NCBI GenBank assembly: GCA_041389495.1
Contig: JAWKRT010000003.1
Location: forward strand, 124,001-188,000
Source: Myxococcota bacterium
GTDB lineage: Bacteria; Myxococcota_A; UBA9160; UBA4427
DNA length: 64,000 nt
Direction: 5' to 3'
Below the pieces are notes generated by a model that did not search any database, was not told the origin of the DNA, and worked only from the letters and a program-made list of their open reading frames with translations. Numbering within the stretch: the stretch's first letter is position 1; each line of letters begins with the position of its first letter. This document shows, piece after piece, positions 1 through 7,692 of the stretch. The position numbers were made by a program, and so were the translations under genes.

Positions 1-290
1 ACGACGCGCCGCTGGCCGCGCGCCGACGCAGCATCCGCCTGCGATTGCGAGGTCGGCGGCACGACGCAGCGCGCCGGCAGCGGCCCGAGCTCGGCGGCCG
101 TGTGCTCGTCGACGAACAGCACGTACTCGTTGCGGTCGTCGAGCGTGACGAGCGGCGGGAGCAGCTCGCGCACGAAGCGGCCGTAGCCGCGCCCCGATCC
201 GAGGCACGTCGCGTCGATGCCGATCCGCAGCCCGGGACGGGCGGCGGGGTCGGCGTCGCCGATCGCGCGCAGGGGTCGGTTCGAGCTCAC
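1..290 (-). CDS. Glycosyltransferase family 4 protein, N-terminal part (cut by window edge)
   Basis: Ninety-six codons are visible from a GTG start; the rest lies left of the window. The N-terminus contains IGIDATCLGSGRGYGRFVRELLP-type sequence, the usual opening of GT4 (GT-B fold) enzymes: a first beta strand ending in a D-A motif, then a Gly-rich loop and a G-R-(Y/F)-x-R helix. These enzymes move sugars from nucleotide-sugar donors to lipid-linked or polysaccharide acceptors in the cytoplasm. GGAGG lies 6 nt before the GTG, and the GTG overlaps the TGA of the upstream GT39 gene as GTGA, so the two are probably translationally coupled. The acceptor is unknown. Confidence 0.75.
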   Translation of the reverse strand, partial: MSSNRPLRAIGDADPAARPGLRIGIDATCLGSGRGYGRFVRELLPPLVTLDDRNEYVLFVDEHTAAELGPLPARCVVPPTSQSQADAASARGQRRV

Positions 291-2152
291 GCGGTGCCTC
301 CGGTGGAGCAACGCCGCCACGCCCCGATCGGTGTCGGCGCGCTCCGCACGGTGAGTCGCTCGCGGGCCGGGGCGCGTGACGGGCGGCTGCCGGTCGCCTG
401 CGCATGGGGCGCCGGGGCGGCCTCGGCGCGGCTGCGGAGCACGTGCACGTCGCCGTCGCCGAGCGTGCCGCGGAAGGTGCGGATGGGCTCGAAGTCGCGC
501 TCGAGGGCCGCGTACAGCTCGGGCGCGGTCGAGCGCAGGTGGAGCGGGAACGAGTAGATGACCCACACGCGCCCGCCGCCCGCCGCGCGCTCGGACCGCA
601 GCGCCTCGAGCGTCGCCGCGTCGTCGATCTCGCGGAGGTCGGGCGCGTAGAGGCTCGCGTAGGAGTAGGCGGCGAGCCCGGCCGCGACGACGGCGTCGCC
701 GGGTGCGCGCTCGGCCGCGACGAAGTCGCGCGCGCCCGCGTAGTCCTGCTTCGGGAAGCGGTAGTTCTGCACGAGCGTCGCGGCCGAGAGCGCGACGACG
801 GCGACGCCCGCGGCCGTGCCGACCCGCGCCGGTCGGGCGAGCGCGCCCGGCGCGCCGCGGCGCGCGAGCGCCTCCGCGCTCGCGAAGATCCCGCGCATCA
901 GCACGACCGCGGCGAACGCGAGGCTCGTCAGGAAGTAGCGCGGCCAGATGTTGAAGCCGATCGCGACGAGCGCGGCGAGCGTGACGACGGGCGGCAGGGC
1001 GATCAGCAGGGCGTGGAAGGGCCGCGCGCGCGCGATGCTCGCGAAGCCCGTCGCCGCGATCGCGAACGCGACGAGCGCAGCCGCTGCGGACGCGGGGCCG
1101 AGGCGGAGCCCCCGCACGATCTCGACGGCCGTCCAGAGCGGGTTCTTCCAGGTCGTCACGGTCGCGCTCCCGCTGCCCGCGCCGCTCTGGACGCCGAACG
1201 TCTCGACCACCTGCGGCAGCAGCACGGCGTAGAGCTGGAGCACGAGCGCGAGGCCGAGCGCGAAGCCGACGAGCGGCCACGCGTCGAGCGCGCGCTCCCG
1301 GCGCGCGAGTGCTACGCCCTCCTCGGCGAGCCACACGATCCCGTGCGCGGCGAACACGAACACGGCCGAGAGGTGCGTGTACATCGCGAGCGCGAGCGAC
1401 AGCGCGTAGGCGAGCCAGAGCGCGCGCGGCCCGCCGCGGCGCGCGCGCAGCCAGATCGCCGTGCCGAGCCAGCTCATCAGCAGGATGCCGGTGTAGCCGC
1501 GCGCGTTCTGCGAGAACCACACGTGGTGGTACGAGAGCGCGACGAGCCAGGTCGCGAGTCGCGCCTCGCGCGCGCGCCCGGGCGCGAGCTCGTGCGCCAT
1601 CCACCACGCGGCGGCGAGGCTCGCGACGCCGAAGAGCATCGCGGGCAGCCGCACCGCCCACGCGCTCTCTCCGAACGCCACGACCGACGCGTGCGACAGC
1701 AGGCTGAAGAGGATGTGGTTGTTCGTGCTCGTGTAGGTCGTGGCGAGCCGAGCGGCGTCGAGGCGCACGAACTCGACGAGCGTCACGATCTCGTCGTACC
1801 AGAGGCCGCTCCCGAGGTCGATCGCGCGCAGGACGCCGGCGACGACGAGCAGCGCCGCGAGCTCGCCGAGGCCCGTGCGCGCGCCCGACGGCGGAGCGGG
1901 GGCGCGCGGCGGCGACCGGCGGAGTGCGACGCCCGAAGCCGCGATCGCGAGCCCGATCGCGACGCCGCACGCGCGGAAGAGCAGCGCGCCGGCGTCGCCG
2001 CTCGCCGCGCCCGTCGAGGGCAGCGGCGCGAGCAGCGAGCCCACCGCCCACGCGGCGCCGGCGGCGAGCCACGCGCGCGCCGGCCCGCCCGGGAGCGGCC
2101 CGGGCGCGGGCGGCCCGGGTGGCCGTGTTCGCGCTGTCGGCGCGCTTCGCAT
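287..2152 (-). CDS. GT39-type membrane glycosyltransferase
   Basis: A 621-residue polytopic membrane protein of the PMT_2/ArnT-like superfamily, which transfers sugars from polyprenyl-phosphate donors on the outer face of the inner membrane. After one or two N-terminal hydrophobic segments comes the first periplasmic loop with the WYDE acidic pair near residue 118, the expected catalytic position. About ten more hydrophobic segments follow, then a soluble C-terminal domain of roughly 150 residues. AGGAG lies 5 nt before the ATG. It is the first gene of a coupled pair with the GT4 gene (GTGA overlap at 287-290). The acceptor (lipid A, glycan or protein) cannot be told from sequence. Confidence 0.85.
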   Translation of the reverse strand: MRSAPTARTRPPGPPAPGPLPGGPARAWLAAGAAWAVGSLLAPLPSTGAASGDAGALLFRACGVAIGLAIAASGVALRRSPPRAPAPPSGARTGLGELAALLVVAGVLRAIDLGSGLWYDEIVTLVEFVRLDAARLATTYTSTNNHILFSLLSHASVVAFGESAWAVRLPAMLFGVASLAAAWWMAHELAPGRAREARLATWLVALSYHHVWFSQNARGYTGILLMSWLGTAIWLRARRGGPRALWLAYALSLALAMYTHLSAVFVFAAHGIVWLAEEGVALARRERALDAWPLVGFALGLALVLQLYAVLLPQVVETFGVQSGAGSGSATVTTWKNPLWTAVEIVRGLRLGPASAAAALVAFAIAATGFASIARARPFHALLIALPPVVTLAALVAIGFNIWPRYFLTSLAFAAVVLMRGIFASAEALARRGAPGALARPARVGTAAGVAVVALSAATLVQNYRFPKQDYAGARDFVAAERAPGDAVVAAGLAAYSYASLYAPDLREIDDAATLEALRSERAAGGGRVWVIYSFPLHLRSTAPELYAALERDFEPIRTFRGTLGDGDVHVLRSRAEAAPAPHAQATGSRPSRAPARERLTVRSAPTPIGAWRRCSTGGTA

Positions 2153-2224
2153 TCGAGCTCCTGACTCCCCGGATGTCCCGCATCCCGACCCGCAGCAGGG
2201 CGTGCGACCGGAAGAGCGCGCGCG

Positions 2225-2230
2225 AGGATA
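2225..2230 (-). promoter_or_regulatory. Candidate -10 hexamer TATCCT for the GT39 gene starting at 2152
   Basis: TATCCT on the minus strand, 72 nt before the start codon, in an otherwise very GC-rich 126-bp gap. It is part of the 10-mer TATCCTCGCG, which also occurs upstream of the genes starting at 10143 and 23074. I see no convincing -35. Confidence 0.3.
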
Positions 2231-2278
2231 GCCGCCGACCCATGCGGGACTCGCGCTCGGCGACGCGCGTGCGCGCGT

Positions 2279-3997
2279 CTATCGGCGCTCGGACGGACGG
2301 GGTGAACGCCCCCGCACCGCACTCGTCGCGCCGACTTCCCCCGCCGTCGCCGGCGCGAGCGGCTCCCGCGCGCCCGGCTCCCGCACGAGTAGCTGGATCG
2401 ACTCCCGCCCGGGCGGGAGCCAGCGCCGGTACTCGACGCCGCGGACGAGCGCATGGCCCGGCCGCGCGGGCGCGTAGGTGACGAGCCACTCGTCGTCGAC
2501 GACCCAGCGTCGCTCGTTGCGCAGGAAGAGCGAGTCGTCGCGGTCGAAGTTGTGCCAGCCCGCGTGCTCGAAGCCGCCGTCGATGCGGCGCGGCGAGACG
2601 CCGTCGGCCGCGAGCGCGTCGAGCAGCACCTGGCGCGCGCGGTGGCGCTCCATGTAGTCGCGCGTCCCGAGGAGCGAGTAGGCGGCGAGGATCGCGAGCG
2701 CTGCGGCCGTCGCGGCGCGCCCGGCCGGGCCGACGCGCTCGCGGCCGGCGATGCCGAGCGCCGCGATCGCGAGCGGCGCGATCGCGACGCCGAGGTAGCG
2801 GTCGAAGAACGGGAAGCGCAGCGCGAGCGGGGCGAGGTAGACGAGCGGGAACGCGAGCAGGAGCCACGGCACCGGCTGCGATCGGAGCGCGCGCATGCGC
2901 GCGACCGCGGCCAGCGCCGTCGCGCCGAGCGTCCACGCGCCGCAGGCCGCGCCGATCGCGACCGCCGCCCACCACGGCGCGGCCGAGGTCGCCGGCAGCG
3001 CCTCGAGCCCGTCGAGCGTGCGCGCGCCGAGCCCCGCGTTCCAGACGAGGTTGACGCCCGGCGGCGCGCCGAACGACAGGCGCGCGAGCGCGAGCGGGAC
3101 GAGCGCGCCGGCCGCGACGCTCGCCGCCGCGAGCGCGCGCGCACCGCGCGGCGGCGCGACGAACGGCGCGACGGGCGCGAGGAAGGCGCCCGTGTAGGCG
3201 AGCGCGATCATCCCGTTGCACGCGAGGAAGTAGGGCAGGTTCGGGTTCGCGAGCACGCGGCGCGCGAGGTAGCGGAGCATCGTCCCGCCGCCGTCGCCGC
3301 TCCCGAAGAGCAGGCTCGAGGCGACGAGCAGCGCGAGCGCCGCGCCCGCCGCGCCGAGCGCGAGGCCGGCGAGCTGGCGCGCCGTGCGGATGCGCGTGGC
3401 GACGAGCGCGACCGCGAACGCGATCGCGACGGCCGCGCCCGGCTGGCGGAGCGCCGTCGCCGCGCCGCAGAGCGCGAGGCCGGCCGCGCTCGCCGCGATC
3501 GCGCGGCCCCCGCGCGCGCGCAGGCCGCGGGCGAGCACGGCCAGGCTCGCGAGCGTCCAGAAGGCGAACGGGACGTCGGTCATGAACGTGAAGCAGAGGT
3601 TGAAGAAGACGGGGCACACGCCCAGCGCGGCTGCGCAGAGCGCGCTCCGCTCCGGGGACAGCCCGGCGCCGCGGGCGAGGCCGTAGGCGGCCAGCACGGC
3701 GCCGGCGCCGAGCACGAGCGTGGTCGCGCGCAGGGTCTCGAACGAGAAGCCCGCGAGCGCGCTCGCCGCCGCGCCGACCCAGACGTGGGTGACGATCGGC
3801 GCCCACGTCCAGCGCAGGCGCTCGATCGCCCCGGTCTCGAGGAAGCGGCGGGTCGAGAACGCGTAGGCCCAGTCGTCGTTGAGCGGGAAGTCGCCGCGCG
3901 GGTCGACGAGGAGGACGGCGAGGCCGGCGAGGGCGACGATCGCGGCGGCGATGGCGAAGTCGCGCCGCGCCGGGGCGGCGGCGCGCGGTTGGGACAT
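2279..3997 (-). CDS. GT39-type membrane glycosyltransferase
   Basis: A 572-residue polytopic protein of the same superfamily as the neighbour at 287-2152. The open frame extends further upstream, but the ATG at 3997 is chosen because AGGAG lies 9 nt before it and the upstream extension is Arg/Ala-rich non-membrane sequence typical of an unused frame. The first periplasmic loop carries FPLNDDW, placing an acidic pair (D-D instead of D-E) at the catalytic position. Many hydrophobic helices follow, then a soluble C-terminal region with a DRDDSLFL stretch. It probably uses a polyprenyl-phosphate sugar donor. It is divergent from the GT39 gene at 4227. Confidence 0.82.
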   Translation of the reverse strand: MSQPRAAAPARRDFAIAAAIVALAGLAVLLVDPRGDFPLNDDWAYAFSTRRFLETGAIERLRWTWAPIVTHVWVGAAASALAGFSFETLRATTLVLGAGAVLAAYGLARGAGLSPERSALCAAALGVCPVFFNLCFTFMTDVPFAFWTLASLAVLARGLRARGGRAIAASAAGLALCGAATALRQPGAAVAIAFAVALVATRIRTARQLAGLALGAAGAALALLVASSLLFGSGDGGGTMLRYLARRVLANPNLPYFLACNGMIALAYTGAFLAPVAPFVAPPRGARALAAASVAAGALVPLALARLSFGAPPGVNLVWNAGLGARTLDGLEALPATSAAPWWAAVAIGAACGAWTLGATALAAVARMRALRSQPVPWLLLAFPLVYLAPLALRFPFFDRYLGVAIAPLAIAALGIAGRERVGPAGRAATAAALAILAAYSLLGTRDYMERHRARQVLLDALAADGVSPRRIDGGFEHAGWHNFDRDDSLFLRNERRWVVDDEWLVTYAPARPGHALVRGVEYRRWLPPGRESIQLLVREPGAREPLAPATAGEVGATSAVRGRSPRPSERR

Positions 3998-4226
3998 GGG
4001 CCTCGCTCCTGTGCCGGTCTCGCTTCGGCGAGCGCCGCGACGGCTGTAGCCGCGCGACGGCGCCGCAGCGGGCGGTACGGTCGCACCTTCGCGCGCGCGG
4101 CGCCGGGCTCCACCGCGGTCGCGACCGCGCGCGGTCGCCGCGCACCGAGCCGCTCGTCGCTCGCCGCCGCGGGTCGGCCGCAGCGGCGGGCCGGCCGACG
4201 TCGCGCGCGCGGGGCGCCGAGGTCCT

Positions 4227-5999
4227 GTGGTGGTACGGTTCGCCGCCGTGCCGCGCGCGCCCTCGACGCCTCCGACGAGCGGGTTCGTTCCCGTTGCGGC
4301 CGCTGCCGTCGCACTCGCGACCGCGCCGCTCCTCGCGCTCTCCGACCGCGCCTTCAACATCGACGAGCCGCTCTTCGTGTGGCTGGCCGAGCAGATCGCG
4401 CGCGCGCCGTTCGACTTCTTCGGCTTCGACGTCAACTGGTACGGCACGGCGCAGCCGATGTACGCGGTCACGCGCAACCCGCCGGCGACCGGCTACGCGA
4501 TCGCGCTGGCGTCGCTCGTCGCGGGCGCGTCGGAGCGCGCGCTCCACATCGCGTTCGCAGTCCCGGCGGCGTTCTGCGCGCTCGCGACCTGCGCGCTCGC
4601 GCGGCGGCTCGCGGGGGCGCCGCTGCTCGCGAGCGCGCTGCTCGTCGGCGCCCCGGTGTTCTGGCTGTGCGCGAACACGGTGATGAGCGACGTGCCCATG
4701 CTCGCGCTCTGGCTCGGCGCCATCTGGGCCTGGCTCGCGGGCTGCGAGCGCGGCGACGCGCGCGGGCTCGCGGTGGCGGGCGCGTGCGCGTCGGCGGCCG
4801 TCCTCACGAAGTACTTCGCGATCGCGCTCGTGCCGCTGCTCGCGCTCCACGCGGTGCTCGCGCGCGTGCCGCTGCGGCGCGCGCTGCCCGTGCTGGCCGC
4901 GCCCTGCCTCGCGCTCGCCGCGCTCGAGCTCGCGATGGACGCGCTCTACGGCGCGGGCGCGCTCGCGCAGGCGGTCGACGAGTCGCTGCACGTCGAGGGC
5001 ATCGCGCGGCCCGGCGCGCTGCGACAGCTCGTCGAGGGGCTCGCGTTCGCGGGCGGGTGCGCGCTGCCGGCGCTCGCGCTCTCGCCCTGGCTGTTCGGGC
5101 GCGCGGCACTCGCGGGCGCCGGCGCGGCCGTCGTCGCGATCGCCGCGCTCGCGCCCGCGAGCCTCGGGGCGCTCGGCCTGCCGGTCGCCGCGCCGGACGC
5201 GGGTGCCTCGCTCGCCGCGTCCTCCTACGCGCTGCAGCTCGCGCTGATGGCGGCGGGCGGCGCCGCCGTGCTCGCGCTCGCGGCGGGCGAGCTGCGCGCG
5301 TGGCGCTCGCCCGAGAGCGCGCTGCTCGGCGCCTGGGCGCTCGGCACGTTCGCGTTCGCGGCCTTCGTCAACTGGACCAACAACGGGCGCTCGAACCTGC
5401 CGCTCGCGCCGGTCGTCGCGCTGCTCGTCGTGCGCCGGCTCGCGGCGCGCGAACGGAGGGCAGGGCCCGGCGCCGCGCGCGCGCGCGGCGTCGCCGTCGC
5501 GGCGGCCGGCTGCGTCGCGCTCGCGTTCGCGATCGCGGCCGCCGATCGCTCGTGGAGCAACGGCGTGCGCGACGCGGCGCGCGCGATCGCCGCGCGTCAC
5601 GGGGGCGCCTCGCGACCGTGGTTCCACGGGCACTGGGGCTTCCAGCTCTACCTCGAGCGCGCGGGCGGGCGCGCGGTCGACTGGCGGCGCGACGTCGTGC
5701 GCGCGGGAGAGGTGCTCGTCGTCCCGACCAACAACGCGGAGGCGCACGTTCCCGCGCCCGAGGCCGCCGAGCTCGTCGCGGTCGAGACGAGCAGCGAGGG
5801 GGCGTGGATCCGCACGCAGGCGAAGGGCGCGGGCGCGAGCTTCAACGCGAGCAATCTCGGCTCGCTGCCGTTCGTGATCGGGCCGTCGGCGCCCGACCGC
5901 TACCGCGTCTTCCGCGCGCGCGAGGACATCCGCTACGAGCGCTGGTTCGACTGGTCGTCGCGGGCGGCGGCCGCCGGCGCGCGCGGGGACGCTCGCTAG
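4227..5999 (+). CDS. GT39-type membrane glycosyltransferase
   Basis: A 590-residue polytopic membrane protein, the third GT39-like enzyme in 6 kb. After a first hydrophobic segment the periplasmic loop contains AFNIDEPLF, the acidic D-E pair expected for catalysis. Around ten hydrophobic segments and a soluble C-terminal domain follow. The start is uncertain: GTG at 4227 has GAGG 4 nt upstream, while GTG at 4248 lies 8 nt after a TACGGT hexamer (4234-4239) and would give a leaderless mRNA. The stop TAG lies in a CTAG shared with the convergent gene at 5996. The 229-bp gap to the divergent gene at 3997 must hold both promoters; no strong -35 is visible. Confidence 0.82.
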   Translation: MVVRFAAVPRAPSTPPTSGFVPVAAAAVALATAPLLALSDRAFNIDEPLFVWLAEQIARAPFDFFGFDVNWYGTAQPMYAVTRNPPATGYAIALASLVAGASERALHIAFAVPAAFCALATCALARRLAGAPLLASALLVGAPVFWLCANTVMSDVPMLALWLGAIWAWLAGCERGDARGLAVAGACASAAVLTKYFAIALVPLLALHAVLARVPLRRALPVLAAPCLALAALELAMDALYGAGALAQAVDESLHVEGIARPGALRQLVEGLAFAGGCALPALALSPWLFGRAALAGAGAAVVAIAALAPASLGALGLPVAAPDAGASLAASSYALQLALMAAGGAAVLALAAGELRAWRSPESALLGAWALGTFAFAAFVNWTNNGRSNLPLAPVVALLVVRRLAARERRAGPGAARARGVAVAAAGCVALAFAIAAADRSWSNGVRDAARAIAARHGGASRPWFHGHWGFQLYLERAGGRAVDWRRDVVRAGEVLVVPTNNAEAHVPAPEAAELVAVETSSEGAWIRTQAKGAGASFNASNLGSLPFVIGPSAPDRYRVFRAREDIRYERWFDWSSRAAAAGARGDAR

Positions 6000-6670
6000 C
6001 GCCGGCCGCCGCGCAGCCGTTCGCGCGCCCAGCGCGCGGCCGCGTCGACGTCGAGCCCGCGCGTCGGCTGCGCGGCCACGACCCACGTCGCGAACACGGC
6101 CGAGTAGCGGACGATCGGCGAGCCGAAGAACGCCTTCACGACCGGGAAGGCGGCCGCGAGCGCTGCGCCGAGCGGGACGAGATCCTCGCTCGCCGCGGCG
6201 AACGAGCTCGCCGCGAGGAACCCGCTCTGCGCCAGGAAGAACGCGTTCAGCGCCAGGCCGCCGAGCACGCACGCGGCGATGCGACGGCGCGTCGCCATCG
6301 GCGTCGCGAGGACGAGTGCGACGAGCAGCGCGGTCGGCTGGTAGCCGCGGTCGCGCACCGAGTAGGTGCTCTGCCAGACGGCGCGATCGCGGCCCGCCAC
6401 GTAGCCCGACATCGCGATCTCGCCCGGCGTGCTCCGCTCGCCCGGCGGCACCCAGGCGTACTCGACGCGCACGGCGCGCGACGGGTGCCCGAAGGCCGCG
6501 TTGCCCGCCTCCTTGTAGGCGTAGCCGTAGACGGCGTCGAGCGACGGGAGGACCCAGAACAGCAGCGCCGCGAACGCCGCGTGCAGCAGGAACGTCGGGA
6601 TCGGCTTGCGCGCGACCGCTGCGGGCGACGCGCCCGCGTCAGGCGGCGGGGTCGGGCTCGGGGTCGTCAT
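5996..6670 (-). CDS. Exosortase-associated membrane protein (XrtH-associated type)
   Basis: A 224-residue protein with a Pro-rich N-terminus, a hydrophobic helix near residues 25-45, a periplasmic stretch of about 75 residues containing WVPPGERSTPGE, then three or four more hydrophobic helices. Position and architecture match the membrane protein that regularly accompanies exosortase H; the sequence alone would not identify it. It starts 32 nt inside the end of the exosortase gene, so the two are one transcription unit and probably translationally coupled. Known partners are thought to help exosortase process or present substrates, but the mechanism is not established. The stop shares CTAG with the convergent gene ending at 5999. 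Confidence 0.6.
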   Translation of the reverse strand: MTTPSPTPPPDAGASPAAVARKPIPTFLLHAAFAALLFWVLPSLDAVYGYAYKEAGNAAFGHPSRAVRVEYAWVPPGERSTPGEIAMSGYVAGRDRAVWQSTYSVRDRGYQPTALLVALVLATPMATRRRIAACVLGGLALNAFFLAQSGFLAASSFAAASEDLVPLGAALAAAFPVVKAFFGSPIVRYSAVFATWVVAAQPTRGLDVDAAARWARERLRGGRR

Positions 6671-7208
6671 CGCGGAGGATCCAGCGCGCCCAGGCCATCC
6701 ATGTCGCGAGGCACACCGCGACGAGGATCGTCGGCCAGACGTACACGTGCACGGGCTCGAACCAGTCGTCGTCGATCCCGCCGACCACGACGAGCGACGC
6801 GATGCGCGCGACGTTCCACGTCTGCAGCCACAGGTTGCCGGCGACGATGCCGACGAGCTTGCGGCCGAAGGGCGCGGGAAAGGCCAGGATCGCCGCCGTC
6901 AGCAGCGTGCAGACCTGCAGGCCGTCGCAGCCGTAGTTCACGGTCACGACGAACTCGTTCGTGGCGACGCGCGAGCCGGTGAGCGTGACGCGTTCGTAGA
7001 ACGGGACGAGCAGCGTGCCGGCGATGTGTGCGAGCGCCGACGTGAAGTCGTAGAAGAGCGCGCTCTCGAGCGCGAGGGTGTGATAGGCGAGCTCGAAGAG
7101 CGAGACGAGCACCGCGAAGGAGACGGCGAAGCGCAGCCACGGCTGGCGGTAGAGCGGCTCCTCGTCGCGGGCGGCGGCGTCGTCCGCCGGCGGTGTCGCT
7201 TCGCTCAT
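6639..7208 (-). CDS. xrtH: Exosortase H-like transpeptidase
   Basis: A 189-residue polytopic protein of the exosortase/archaeosortase family, which cleaves C-terminal sorting tails (PEP-CTERM or, for XrtH, IPTL-CTERM) and attaches the protein to the envelope. All three family catalytic residues are visible: Cys94 in NYGCDGLQ, Arg135 in NVARIAS and His154 in EPVHVYVW. The AAILAFPAP stretch and the helix after it resemble XrtH. The start is the ATG at 7208 with GGGAG 7 nt upstream, not the longer open frame. It overlaps its partner at 5996-6670. No protein in this window ends in a recognisable sorting tail, so substrates are elsewhere. XrtM or another subfamily remains possible. Confidence 0.8.
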   Translation of the reverse strand: MSEATPPADDAAARDEEPLYRQPWLRFAVSFAVLVSLFELAYHTLALESALFYDFTSALAHIAGTLLVPFYERVTLTGSRVATNEFVVTVNYGCDGLQVCTLLTAAILAFPAPFGRKLVGIVAGNLWLQTWNVARIASLVVVGGIDDDWFEPVHVYVWPTILVAVCLATWMAWARWILRDDDPEPDPAA

Positions 7209-7359
7209 CGGATCTCCCGAGGTCGCGTCCGCGCGCTGCCGCGCGCCGGAGCAGGCCCGCGCGCGTGCCGGGGCGGCGCAGCGTAGCGTGCCCGCGGCGC
7301 GCGCGAGCACCGTTGCGAGCCCGTTCGGGAGTGGCGGGGCGGGCGCGGCGCGTGACGGA

Positions 7360-7599
7360 TCAGCGCTCTCCTGCGTGCGCGCCGCGGGCCTCGAGGAAAT
7401 GGATGCGCCACGAGCCGTCGCGCTCGTCGCAGCGGAGGATGTACTCGACGTCGTCCGGCGTGCGCACGCGGTAGTACGTGATCTCGTTGCCGGGCCAGCG
7501 GTCGAGCACCGCGCTCACGTCGTGCATGGCGCCGGGCCGCCCGAAGCGCTGCGGAACGCGGCCGCCGTCGTCGGAGCGGCATTCGACGCGCAGGTCCAT
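7360..7599 (-). CDS. Small conserved-looking protein of unknown function
   Basis: A 79-residue soluble protein. GGGAGG lies 5 nt before the ATG, an excellent ribosome binding site, and codon use matches the neighbours, so it is probably real. The middle has the pattern DRWPGNEITYYRVRTPDDVEYILR followed by a Trp-containing strand, which looks like a compact beta-sheet fold with no Cys pairs or metal motif beyond two Cys. I do not recognise a named family. It sits alone between the exosortase pair and the histidine kinase on the same strand; the 151-bp gap before the exosortase argues against tight coupling. Confidence 0.7.
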   Translation of the reverse strand: MDLRVECRSDDGGRVPQRFGRPGAMHDVSAVLDRWPGNEITYYRVRTPDDVEYILRCDERDGSWRIHFLEARGAHAGER

Positions 7600-7655
7600 C
7601 GCACCTCCCGGGCGCGGTGGCGCGGCGGCGTGCCTCCGCCCGAGCGAGGGCGCGC

Positions 7656-7661
7656 ATCCTA
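7656..7661 (-). promoter_or_regulatory. Candidate -10 hexamer TAGGAT for the small gene starting at 7599
   Basis: TAGGAT on the minus strand, 56 nt before the start codon, the only AT-containing island in the 93-bp gap. It matches four of six positions of TATAAT. No clear -35. Confidence 0.25.
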
Positions 7662-7692
7662 CCAGCTCCGGGCGGCTCCTCGCGCGCGCGCG

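Noticed and set aside
2453..6982. A 1509-codon open frame on the plus strand opposite GT39 and exosortase genes
   Set aside because: Composition is almost all Arg, Ala, Glu and Gly, as expected from the antisense of GC-biased genes. It has no domain or Shine-Dalgarno, and the real genes on the other strand have clear motifs.
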